The position numbers and the translations under genes are program-made. A DNA stretch of 13,941 nucleotides. It comes from Cloacimonetes bacterium UBA5456 (GTDB lineage Bacteria > Cloacimonadota > Cloacimonadia > Cloacimonadales > Cloacimonadaceae). The notes under the pieces were generated by a model. The model made no database searches, was not told the origin of the DNA, and saw nothing but the letters and a program-made list of their open reading frames with translations. The stretch lies in NCBI GenBank assembly GCA_002427325.1, contig DIQS01000064.1:29848-43788 (forward strand), written 5' to 3'. Below are positions 7,724-13,941 of the stretch, one piece after another. Positions within the stretch are counted from its first letter, which is position 1, and every line of letters starts with the position of its first letter.

Positions 7724-7792
7724 GGGCTTAATCATTAATAGAACAGCATATTATCAAGCTATAATAAACACTGTTCATCACTGTTGTAGCCC
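7724..7792. repeat. Large imperfect hairpin after the ABC exporter genes
   Basis: Three nested inverted pairs share almost the same centre (about 7758): GGGCT 7724-7728 with AGCCC 7788-7792, GAACAG 7741-7746 with CTGTTC 7771-7776, and TATTAT 7749-7754 with ATAATA 7761-7766 around a 6-nt loop. The segments between the pairs do not match well. It starts directly after the stop codon of the second ABC gene and ends about 30 nt before the V-ATPase promoter. There is no T-tract, so it is not a standard intrinsic terminator. It may stabilise the 3' end of the upstream transcript or be an intergenic repeat. Confidence 0.4.
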
Positions 7793-9547
7793 TTATTTCT
7801 TCAAGTGTTCATGCAGAAAATCGTGATACTCTTTGTTCTCGAAAACCAAGTTTTGATGATTATCTTTATGAACTTTACCCTCTGAATCAATGAAGAGAAT
7901 TGTATCCACATATCTGAGCGTGGAAAGCCTGTGTGAGATCACAATTGACGACGTATCAGGATAGTGTTTATTGATATCCTGCCAGAGCTTTTCTTCATTT
8001 TCAGCGTCGAGGGATGCTGTGATGTCGTCGAGAATCAAGAGCTTGGGTCTCTTAATCAGGGCACGAGCGATGGTGAGCCTTTGTTTTTGCCCGCCGGATA
8101 CGCCCAAACCGCGCTGTCCAACTGTGGTGTTTTCCTTCTCTGGGAAGTCCGCAATCTCGCCTTTCATCTGAGACGCCTTAATTGCCAACTCATACTCAGC
8201 TTCATCGGCCTCAAGATTTGCCAGCATAATGTTTTCCTTGATCGTCCCGCTAAAGAGAGACGCCTCTTGAGGAACATAGGCGACGACATCTCTAAGGCTT
8301 TTGATATTGACCTCTTCCAAGTCGATTCCACTGAACTTGATTGTTCCCGCACTGGGCTTGATCAGCCCCAAGATGAGATTGGCAATGGTAGATTTTCCAC
8401 TTCCCGTCGCACCCAAGATCAACATCTTTTCACCGGCTTCCATTTCAAAGCTCATATCCTTGAGAATCTCTCTTTCGTCGCCTGAATAGCGCACGGACAC
8501 ATCGTTAAAGCTAAGCCCGCTAAAGCCTTCCGTTTTAATTCCAAAGTCTTCATCATGATTAAAGGTAGGAAAGTCTTTCATCTCTTCCAGTCTATCTATA
8601 TTCACAAACGCTTGTTTGCCCGAAACAAAGAGCTGAGGAAGGTCTAAAAGCGGATAGATCATCATAGAAAGATAGGTATAGAAGAGGAAGAATGTGCCCA
8701 CGGAGATCTCGCCTTTGACCGCCATCCAGCCTCCAAACATGATCACACCAATCTGCGCAAAATAGTCAATATATTGATAAAACAGGCTGAGTATAGCATT
8801 GAGCTTGACCACGCTCATCTCCGTCTTGAAGCGTCTATTTAAGGCATCATCAAAAAAGCGATTATACTTCTCTTCGCTGACAAACGATTTGACTATCCTG
8901 ATCCCCGAAAAGCTCATCTCCAATTGATTGTTGATATTTGAGATAGCTCGCTGATTTGCCTCGAAATTCGTATAGAGTTTTTCACTGGCAAAATAAAAGA
9001 CCAACATCATCAGCGGCAGGGGCGCAATGGAGAGCAAAGTGAGCTTTACATTGATGCTAAACATCACCAGCACAGAGAATAAGATGAGCGAGAAGGAATT
9101 GAAGGCACGGAATATCCCGCTACAGAGAAACCAAGATATCTTGGGATAATCTGAGAGGTCGTCCGTGAGCCTCGTCACGATATCGCCGGTTCGATATTTA
9201 TTGAAAAACCGATAGTCTTTCTTGATGATTTCGCCGAAGTAAAGCATGCGTAATGCGTGCTCAAAGCGTAAGTTCACCCATCCGCGTATGCTGGGATAGA
9301 AGCCCGTCACGATCTGCGCCATCCCGATAAAAAGGAAGAACATTATCACTTTGCCTACTTCTTTCATGGGCTCAGGGAAAAGCTGGGGATTACTCATGAT
9401 CTCGCTTAGCACGTCGATAGTCTTTTTAAATGCAATCGGATAGGCGATAGATACGGCGGAGGTGACCAGCGTGAAAAGCACCATCACAAGCACGAACCAT
9501 TTTTGAGCCTTATATTGAGTGAGAATCCAACGAATATTCTTATTCAT
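7793..9547 (-). CDS. ABC exporter half-transporter (TMD-NBD), degenerate Walker B partner
   Basis: This is one half of a probable heterodimeric ABC exporter of unknown substrate in the inner membrane. From the ATG at 9547 it has 584 residues. Six hydrophobic helices cover about residues 15-310 and the ATPase domain about 345-584. Walker A is GATGSGKS (379-386), the Q-loop glutamine is Q427, and the signature is VSGGQ (483-487, essentially canonical). Walker B is LLILDD, with D508 in place of the catalytic glutamate, and the H-loop is H539. This matches the TM287-like subunit of asymmetric exporters. I chose the start at 9547 because GGGAGGAG lies 3 nt upstream; the longer TTG start at 9574 has no such support. 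It overlaps the end of the first ABC gene by 8 nt. Confidence 0.93.
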   Translation of the reverse strand: MNKNIRWILTQYKAQKWFVLVMVLFTLVTSAVSIAYPIAFKKTIDVLSEIMSNPQLFPEPMKEVGKVIMFFLFIGMAQIVTGFYPSIRGWVNLRFEHALRMLYFGEIIKKDYRFFNKYRTGDIVTRLTDDLSDYPKISWFLCSGIFRAFNSFSLILFSVLVMFSINVKLTLLSIAPLPLMMLVFYFASEKLYTNFEANQRAISNINNQLEMSFSGIRIVKSFVSEEKYNRFFDDALNRRFKTEMSVVKLNAILSLFYQYIDYFAQIGVIMFGGWMAVKGEISVGTFFLFYTYLSMMIYPLLDLPQLFVSGKQAFVNIDRLEEMKDFPTFNHDEDFGIKTEGFSGLSFNDVSVRYSGDEREILKDMSFEMEAGEKMLILGATGSGKSTIANLILGLIKPSAGTIKFSGIDLEEVNIKSLRDVVAYVPQEASLFSGTIKENIMLANLEADEAEYELAIKASQMKGEIADFPEKENTTVGQRGLGVSGGQKQRLTIARALIKRPKLLILDDITASLDAENEEKLWQDINKHYPDTSSIVISHRLSTLRYVDTILFIDSEGKVHKDNHQNLVFENKEYHDFLHEHLKK

Positions 9548-11297
9548 CGTCTCCTCCCAAAAGCTGCAATTCAACCAATCTCTGATAGGCGGGACTCTTT
9601 TTCATCAAGCTTTGATGATCGCCACGCGCCTTGATTTCACCATCCTCTAAATACAGAATCTCATCGGCATCGAGCACGGAAGTGAGTCGATGTGCCACGA
9701 CAACGATGGTCTTGCCTTCAAATGCCGTCTGCATAGTTCTTTGTATTCGTGCCTCAGTTTGCGGATCAATCGACGCCGTCGCCTCGTCCATGATGATGAT
9801 TTCGGATTCAAATGCCAAGGCTCTGGCAAAGGAAATCAACTGTTTTTCCCCGTGTGAAATGTTCTGTCCACGCTCGGCAAGCTCGGTCATGACGCCATCC
9901 GGCTGCTTATTTATGAAAGAATCTAATTGCACGATATTGATGGCTTTTTCCACCTGCGTGAGATCGATATTATCGTTATAAACGCGCACGTTTTCCAAGA
10001 TTGAACCCGGAAAAAGGAAGATATCCTGCAAGATAAGCCCGATCTTACTGCGCCAAGCACGGAAATCCATCTCACTAATCGGCACACCATCCACTGTAAT
10101 CTGTCCCTTTTGAGCGTGATAGAAAGCACAAAGCAGACTGATCGTGGTGGATTTACCGCTTCCTGAGGGACCTACGAGAGCTATTTTCTTGCCTTTAGGA
10201 ATGGTAAAATTGATATCTTTGAGCACCCAATCTTCATCGTTATAAGCAAAGCTGAGGTTTTCAAACTTTATCTCTTTTTCAAATGAGGGCAGAGTCGTGC
10301 CGGTAAAGCTTTCATCTTCAGTCTTTAGCGAGGTGAGCTCCAAGATACGTTTCAGCGAGACAAAGCTCCTCTGCATCTGCATCACGTTTTCGCCTAAATG
10401 CATGATAGGCCATATCATGCGGAAGATGTATTGGATGAAAACGATGAGAGTTCCCAGCGATGCTACGCCGGCGATAATCTTCGGAGCAGTTGCCAAGATC
10501 ACGATAACCACAAAAAGCACGTTAAAAACAAACTCAAATATGCCTTGCGAACCGTAATGGATGAATTGAGTTTTTCCTTCCAAAACCAATTTATCTCTTG
10601 AGGAATAAGCCAGATCATCAAAGACGCGCTTTTCTTGATTGAGTGCTTGGATCATCTGCATACCCTGCACATAGTCGGTGATCTTTGCCGAGACAACGGC
10701 ATATTTTTCTCTTATTTTACGATAAAACTTTGCCAAGTATTTATATAAAAACCAATATAATACGACAGATACGACAATGATGGGCATGAGGATGAGCGTG
10801 GTCTTGAAATCTTTATAGAGCAAGACGCCAAACACGCCGATGAAAAAGAGCAGGTTGCCGATGATGGTGATGGAAAGATCGGAAAAGAGCACCTTCACAC
10901 GTTCGCTATCGCTTTCCACGCGTGCAATTAGCTCGCCCACAGGTTTCTTATTGAACCAATCAACGGGGAGCTTGAGCAGGTGGCTAAATACTTCGCCCTT
11001 AAAACGTGTGATCACTTTGATGCCAAATCTGCTGAGCAAGACAATCTGAGCATAGGAAAGCAAGCCGGATACCAAAACCACGCCTACAAACATAAAACCA
11101 TAGCGAAACATTTCATTGAGGTCTTGATTGGGGATGCTCTTATCGATTATCAGGGCGAGAATAAGGGGATCAACGAGCCTCAGAAATGAGGTGACGAGCA
11201 TCGCAAAGAGACCAAAGAAAAGCAGCCCTTTGTTGTCTGCCACAAAAGGATAGAGCAGCTTCAGATAGTATTTATAGTTATGCTTTTCTTCCGGCAT
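9540..11297 (-). CDS. ABC exporter half-transporter (TMD-NBD), catalytic Walker B partner with degenerate signature
   Basis: This is the first half of the ABC exporter pair. From the ATG at 11297 it has 585 residues. Six hydrophobic helices cover about 20-310 and the ATPase domain about 340-585. Walker A is GPSGSGKS (376-383), the Q-loop is Q424, Walker B is IIIMDE with catalytic E505, and the H-loop is H536. The signature is ISHGE (480-484) instead of LSGGQ. In a heterodimer with the downstream product, one ATP site would be complete (this Walker A/B plus the partner's VSGGQ) and the other degenerate. That arrangement is known from TM287/288-type exporters. An alternative TTG start at 11318 lacks a ribosome binding site, whereas AAGGA lies about 10 nt before ATG 11297. 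Only 41 nt separate it from the tRNA. Substrate unknown; lipids, peptides or drugs are possible. Confidence 0.93.
   Translation of the reverse strand: MPEEKHNYKYYLKLLYPFVADNKGLLFFGLFAMLVTSFLRLVDPLILALIIDKSIPNQDLNEMFRYGFMFVGVVLVSGLLSYAQIVLLSRFGIKVITRFKGEVFSHLLKLPVDWFNKKPVGELIARVESDSERVKVLFSDLSITIIGNLLFFIGVFGVLLYKDFKTTLILMPIIVVSVVLYWFLYKYLAKFYRKIREKYAVVSAKITDYVQGMQMIQALNQEKRVFDDLAYSSRDKLVLEGKTQFIHYGSQGIFEFVFNVLFVVIVILATAPKIIAGVASLGTLIVFIQYIFRMIWPIMHLGENVMQMQRSFVSLKRILELTSLKTEDESFTGTTLPSFEKEIKFENLSFAYNDEDWVLKDINFTIPKGKKIALVGPSGSGKSTTISLLCAFYHAQKGQITVDGVPISEMDFRAWRSKIGLILQDIFLFPGSILENVRVYNDNIDLTQVEKAINIVQLDSFINKQPDGVMTELAERGQNISHGEKQLISFARALAFESEIIIMDEATASIDPQTEARIQRTMQTAFEGKTIVVVAHRLTSVLDADEILYLEDGEIKARGDHQSLMKKSPAYQRLVELQLLGGDDE
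9551..9558 (-). promoter_or_regulatory. Shine-Dalgarno GGGAGGAG that fixes the start of the second ABC gene
   Basis: GGGAGGAG ends 3 nt before the ATG at 9547-9545; the GGAGG core is 5 nt from it. It sits inside the last codons of the upstream ABC gene, so the second gene can start independently even though the two genes overlap. It decides in favour of the 9547 ATG over the TTG at 9574. Confidence 0.8.
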
Positions 11298-11338
11298 GCC
11301 AGTCTTTTCCTTTTTCAATTTTTGTGACGTTATTAAAG

Positions 11339-11416
11339 TGGTCGGGATGAGAGGATTTGAACCTCCGACTTCTCGGTCCCGAACCGAGCGCGCTAACCGG
11401 ACTGCGCTACATCCCG
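11339..11416 (-). tRNA. tRNA-Pro (anticodon CGG), CCA encoded
   Basis: On the minus strand the acceptor stem CGGGATG (11416-11410) pairs with CATCCCG (11349-11343), followed by discriminator A and an encoded CCA (11341-11339). The D arm contains GCGCAG...GCGC. The anticodon stem CTCGG/CCGAG encloses the loop TTCGGGA, giving anticodon CGG at 11381-11379, which reads CCG proline codons. The T arm has the loop TTCAAAT. A 5' C, read opposite G73-like position as in bacterial tRNA-Pro, fits the identity. All four stems close, so the gene appears functional. The ABC exporter genes follow 41 nt downstream on the same strand. Confidence 0.96.
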
Positions 11417-11430
11417 ACGCAGGTTAAGCC

Positions 11431-11458
11431 ATGCTTTTTGTAGCTTAAAAAATGTCAA
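11431..11458 (-). promoter_or_regulatory. Candidate promoter for tRNA-Pro (and perhaps the ABC genes)
   Basis: A perfect -35 TTGACA (11458-11453) is followed after 16 nt by AAGCAT (11436-11431), only a weak -10 match. Transcription would start near 11424, about 8 nt before the mature tRNA 5' end, which is a normal leader length. The -35 box lies in an inverted repeat (11453-11472). No better promoter is visible between the tRNA and the ABC genes. Confidence 0.45.
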
Positions 11459-11472
11459 GATTATTCTTGTCA
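11453..11472. repeat. Short inverted repeat overlapping the candidate -35 box
   Basis: TGTCAAGA and TCTTGTCA flank a 4-nt TTAT centre, with the inner five pairs perfect (CAAGA/TCTTG). One arm coincides with the candidate -35 hexamer upstream of tRNA-Pro. It could be an operator, a weak hairpin, or chance in AT-rich DNA. Confidence 0.35.
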
Positions 11473-11565
11473 GATACAATTTATCTTATTCCTATTGGAA
11501 TTGTCTATGCATTTTCACCAGACTGTGAATGTTCCTATTTATCAGTTTCTTAGCATAGCTTCCTT

Positions 11566-11653
11566 ATTGGGTTCTGCTCATGCTCTGGTCATGATATGGT
11601 CATAGCCATGAGCACATCATGACCAGAGCATCATGTGAACCCATTGGGAAAGA
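11566..11653. repeat. Dispersed imperfect palindromic repeat, copy 2 (complete)
   Basis: A perfect 16-bp inverted repeat (11580-11595 and 11616-11631, arms ATGCTCTGGTCATGAT / ATCATGACCAGAGCAT) flanks a 20-nt centre. The centre itself holds ATGG/CCAT pairs. Outside the arms the symmetry continues imperfectly: TGGGTTC at about 11568-11574 pairs with GAACCCA at about 11637-11643. The whole element could fold into a long cruciform or RNA hairpin. It matches positions 1-60 of the window at about 77% identity. It lies in the gap between the PHP gene and tRNA-Pro and contains no open reading frame. There is no T-tract, so it is not a typical terminator, although a 3'-end role is possible. Confidence 0.75.
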
Positions 11654-11694
11654 AGGGGTTAGGAGTTTGCTGGTTTTGGGTGAAAAAAGAGGGT

Positions 11695-12441
11695 TTATCT
11701 GAATCTTTTTAGGGGCTCGGAGGGAAGCTTAAAGCGCTGGAGAATAGAGGTGTTATCCTCAAATTTATCCAGTCTATGAGTGTCGGAACCGATGCTGATA
11801 AGAGTTCCGCCCATCTCTTTAAACATTTGAAGCATTTCGGGCTCGGGGATTATCATTTGATATGGTTTATAAAGGCTGCTGAGATTGACTTCTAAATAGA
11901 TATTTCGCGCTATCATCACCTCAAAGATGTCTTTGATGATGGGATAGACAAAGCTTTCGTCAATTCTTTCGCTATAATATCTCTTATAGACTCCGAGGTG
12001 CCCCAGAATATTTATATCGCAGTTAGTTACGAGATCGAGATTCTGTTTGTAATACTCAATCGTATGTTCTTTTGAAAGCTGTTTATTCAGCAGAATTGCG
12101 ACGTTTGTATTGTCTTCAAGGATGTGCACCGAGCCCATGATGGGGAAGAAGTCGAAGCCTTCAATTAGCTCTAAGGCATAGTCTTTGGTGCGATGATAGT
12201 CGCCTATTTCCAAGCCGCAGTGCAGTGTGATTTGAGGATGCTCTTTTTGTAGGTTCTTACAATAGTTCCAATACTTTTTCAGGGCAGGGATTCCGTTATT
12301 CTTCGCTTCAAAAGGGAGCAGATCGAGGTGTTCGGTGATGGCGATTTCTTTGTATCCCAAGCGTATCGCCTTTTCCATGAGCTCTTTGCCTTTGATCATG
12401 CTATCAAAGCTGTATTCAGTGTGCAGGTGATAATCGTACAT
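11695..12441 (-). CDS. PHP-domain phosphoesterase, histidinol-phosphatase-like
   Basis: This is a metal-dependent hydrolase of the PHP superfamily, closest in pattern to histidinol-phosphatase HisK/HisJ, which removes phosphate from L-histidinol phosphate. The 248-residue soluble protein shows the ordered metal ligands: H5 and H7 (YHLHTEYS), H38 (TEHLD), E78 (GLEIG), H106 (GSVH), H148 (GHLG), D220 and H222 (GSDTH). The segment YLEVNLSSLYK (about 182-192) resembles the 'ELNTSG' stretch of that subfamily. I start it at ATG 12441; a TTG one codon upstream is possible. The stop of the activase overlaps by one base (TGATG), which suggests coupled translation. No other histidine-biosynthesis gene is in the window, so another phosphoester substrate is possible. 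Confidence 0.88.
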   Translation of the reverse strand: MYDYHLHTEYSFDSMIKGKELMEKAIRLGYKEIAITEHLDLLPFEAKNNGIPALKKYWNYCKNLQKEHPQITLHCGLEIGDYHRTKDYALELIEGFDFFPIMGSVHILEDNTNVAILLNKQLSKEHTIEYYKQNLDLVTNCDINILGHLGVYKRYYSERIDESFVYPIIKDIFEVMIARNIYLEVNLSSLYKPYQMIIPEPEMLQMFKEMGGTLISIGSDTHRLDKFEDNTSILQRFKLPSEPLKRFR

Positions 12442-13196
12442 CAAAAAGCCAATATCGCTGCGCCTAAAGCACCGGTTATTTCAGGGTCTTCGGGGATGAG
12501 CAGCTCTTGTCCACAGGCTTTCCCGATAGAGTATACGAGGTCGCTACCTTGGGCTACTCCGCCGGTGAAGACGATCGGCGCATGCCAATTTAACGGTGCC
12601 ATCTGTGCATAAATGCGTTTGGCGATGCTATTATTTACCGCTCGGGCAATGTTTTCGGGACGTTCACCTTTTGCCAAAAGTCCGATGATTTCGCTTTCTG
12701 CAAAGACGACGCAGGTAGAATTGAGGGGAATCTCTCTATCGGCCTTGGAAGCAAGTTCAGAGAGTTCAGAAATGTCACATTCAAGCTTGTTTGCGGTCAT
12801 TTCTAAGAACCTTCCGGTGCCGGCGGCACATTTATCATTCATGATAAAATCTTCGACGTTGCCATCCTCAGAGAGGGTGATGACCTTTGAATCTTGCCCG
12901 CCGATATCGATAATCGTGCATGCATTAGGGAAGAGCATGTGACAGGCCTTGGCATGGCAAGTTATCTCGCTTTTGATGGAGTCTGCAGCTTTGTACATCT
13001 TTCTGCCATAACCGGTTGCACAGCTATACTTGATAAGTTCTCTTAGATCGCCCGCCCTAATTAGCAGTGTGTCAATTGTTTCTTTGATGGATACGCCAGT
13101 TGCAATGTAGTCGCTAAAGAGGATTCTCTTCTGGGAATTATCCCAAATAACTATCTTTGTATTGCGCGATCCTATGTCGATTCCGAGGCTAATCAT
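12441..13196 (-). CDS. Acyl-CoA dehydratase activase (BadF/BadG/BcrA/BcrD ATPase family, HgdC-like)
   Basis: This family comprises ATP-dependent [4Fe-4S] activators that inject a high-energy electron into 2-hydroxyacyl-CoA dehydratases or benzoyl-CoA reductases in anaerobes. The 251-residue protein has the ASKHA phosphate loop GIDIGSRNTK (5-14), the ATGYGR segment (60-65), a second phosphate motif IDIGGQDSK (96-104), NDKCAAGTGRFLE (120-132), and the adenosine-side motif FTGGVAQ (210-216). C123 and C162 are 39 residues apart, exactly as the cluster ligands C127 and C166 of HgdC from Acidaminococcus fermentans. One cluster would bridge a homodimer. It starts 2 nt after the M16 gene stop and has no strong ribosome binding site. 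Its dehydratase partner is not in the window. Confidence 0.94.
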   Translation of the reverse strand: MISLGIDIGSRNTKIVIWDNSQKRILFSDYIATGVSIKETIDTLLIRAGDLRELIKYSCATGYGRKMYKAADSIKSEITCHAKACHMLFPNACTIIDIGGQDSKVITLSEDGNVEDFIMNDKCAAGTGRFLEMTANKLECDISELSELASKADREIPLNSTCVVFAESEIIGLLAKGERPENIARAVNNSIAKRIYAQMAPLNWHAPIVFTGGVAQGSDLVYSIGKACGQELLIPEDPEITGALGAAILAF

Positions 13197-13198
13197 AA

Positions 13199-13941
13199 TT
13201 AAACCATCACGTAAGTATATTGATTATCAGGTTGTAAGTATTTCCTTGCAAGGTGATTAAGGATATCTATATCAATTGAATTTATGCGCTCTTCACGGCT
13301 GAGAAAATAATCGAGACCGTAGCCTAAACAGAGGAGATTGGAGATTGCGGCAGCGCGGAAGGATGCACTTTCATTATCCATCTTAGCGAGTGCACAAAGA
13401 TATGTCTTCCCGCGCTTTAGTTCCTCTTCTTCAAATCCTTTTGCGATGGTCTCTGCAAAGACGCTTCGCAGGGCTTTTAGGCTGTCCATATATTGATCAG
13501 GATCGCAAAGAACATAGGAATTCCAGAAGCCGAGGTCTTGGATGGAGGAAAAATCAAAGCCGGTTTGATAGGCATAGCCGTTGTTTTCCCTTAGCGTCCA
13601 ATAGAGTCGGGAGGTGAGGTCGCCGCCCATGAGGTGAGAAAGCACATAAAAGGCAGTGTTTTCTTCTCTATTTGAGGCTGGACTTGCATAGCCTCCGCAA
13701 TAGATGATGGCTTGGTCAATATGCTGATAATCACGATATAATTTTGGACTGCGCTTCTCATAAACAGGGTGGAACTCACGCTTATCAGAGTAATTAAGCT
13801 TCGTTCCGAAATACTTATTTGCATAGTCAAGCATGAGCTCGGGTTCGAGAGGGCCTACAACGGCAAGGCTGTATGCAGTGCCGGAGTTCTTGCTTTCAAG
13901 CCAATCCTCACAATCTGAGAGCTTTAGCTGACTGATTGCAG
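13199..13941 (-). CDS. M16-family zinc peptidase homologue, C-terminal part (5' end outside window)
   Basis: The reading frame stays open to the right window edge, so only the last 247 or so residues are seen. It reads AISQLKLSDCEDW at the edge, then LAVVGPLEPELMLDYANKYFG, the usual end of an M16 lobe. A second lobe follows, starting near the segment that contains QAIIYCGGYASP. The conserved SRLYWTLRENNGYAY motif matches the 'LREK.GLAY' substrate-binding element of M16 C-domains. The catalytic HxxEH would lie in the missing N-terminal lobe, so activity cannot be judged. Relatives degrade peptides as processing or oligopeptidase enzymes. It is cotranscribed with the activase (2-nt gap); I see no functional link between them. 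Confidence 0.88.
   Translation of the reverse strand, partial: AISQLKLSDCEDWLESKNSGTAYSLAVVGPLEPELMLDYANKYFGTKLNYSDKREFHPVYEKRSPKLYRDYQHIDQAIIYCGGYASPASNREENTAFYVLSHLMGGDLTSRLYWTLRENNGYAYQTGFDFSSIQDLGFWNSYVLCDPDQYMDSLKALRSVFAETIAKGFEEEELKRGKTYLCALAKMDNESASFRAAAISNLLCLGYGLDYFLSREERINSIDIDILNHLARKYLQPDNQYTYVMV

Noticed and set aside
9548..9574. Longer N-terminus for the second ABC gene from TTG 9574
   Set aside because: The ATG at 9547 has GGGAGGAG 3 nt upstream, and the extra residues (NCSFWEET) look like read-through of the overlapping gene end.
11298..11318. Longer N-terminus for the first ABC gene from TTG 11318
   Set aside because: No Shine-Dalgarno precedes it; AAGGA precedes the ATG at 11297.
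11488..11529. Small dyads ATTCC/GGAAT (11488-11501) and TTCAC/GTGAA (11514-11529) as operators
   Set aside because: Five-base arms in AT-rich non-coding DNA are expected by chance, and no gene start is properly placed nearby.
11566..11653. The palindrome as an intrinsic terminator or CRISPR unit
   Set aside because: There is no T-tract on either strand, and no repeat-spacer periodicity; the only related copy is 11.5 kb away.
13199..13834. M16 gene starting at the ATG at 13834
   Set aside because: The same frame continues without a stop to 13941 and encodes a conserved M16 segment (AVVGPLEPEL), so this Met is internal and the gene is cut by the window edge.
1..13941. Many plus-strand open frames of 60-170 codons, for example at 355-690, 1489-1752, 7964-8485 and 9631-9981
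   Set aside because: Each lies antisense to a minus-strand gene with clear family motifs. None has a recognisable domain or a good ribosome binding site, so they are taken as shadows.

Overview
The window reads as ordinary chromosomal DNA of an anaerobic or fermentative bacterium. All protein genes and the tRNA lie on the minus strand, so transcription runs from high to low coordinates. The V-type ATPase operon has the order E – DUF2764-like – A – B – D – I – K. That is the compact layout found in Bacteroidota, Spirochaetota, Chlamydiae and Cloacimonadota. Together with the 2-hydroxyacyl-CoA dehydratase activase, it makes me favour a Cloacimonadota- or Bacteroidota-like organism. This is an inference from gene content and is not proven.

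Layout from right to left. (1) 13941-11695: the C-terminal part of an M16-family peptidase (cut by the window edge), an ATP-dependent acyl-CoA dehydratase activase, and a PHP-domain histidinol-phosphatase-like hydrolase. They are separated by +2 and -1 nt and probably form one operon. (2) 11694-11417: a 278-nt gap with an imperfect palindromic repeat (about 11566-11653) and a candidate promoter. (3) tRNA-Pro(CGG), with its CCA end encoded. (4) 11297-7793: two overlapping ABC exporter half-transporter genes whose nucleotide-binding domains are asymmetric, as in TM287/288-type heterodimers. No promoter is evident between the tRNA and the first of them. (5) 7792-7633: an intergenic region with a large imperfect hairpin and a near-perfect sigma70-type promoter (TTGACA, 16 nt, TATAAT). 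(6) 7632-168: the seven-gene V-ATPase operon, closed by a strong intrinsic terminator at 113-147. (7) 1-60: a second, diverged copy of the palindromic repeat, truncated by the window edge.

How the genes work together. A and B form the ATPase head, D the rotor axle, E the peripheral stalk, I the membrane stator, and K the rotor ring. The DUF2764-like protein sits where subunit C would be expected. No F or G/H stalk gene is visible. Subunit K keeps all five side chains or backbone positions that bind Na+ in the Enterococcus hirae rotor ring, so a sodium-coupled enzyme is a reasonable prediction. I found no CRISPR array, transposase, phage gene or obvious new defence system. The points most worth a second look are the reduced V-ATPase with its predicted Na+ site, and the family of dispersed palindromic repeats after the operon ends.
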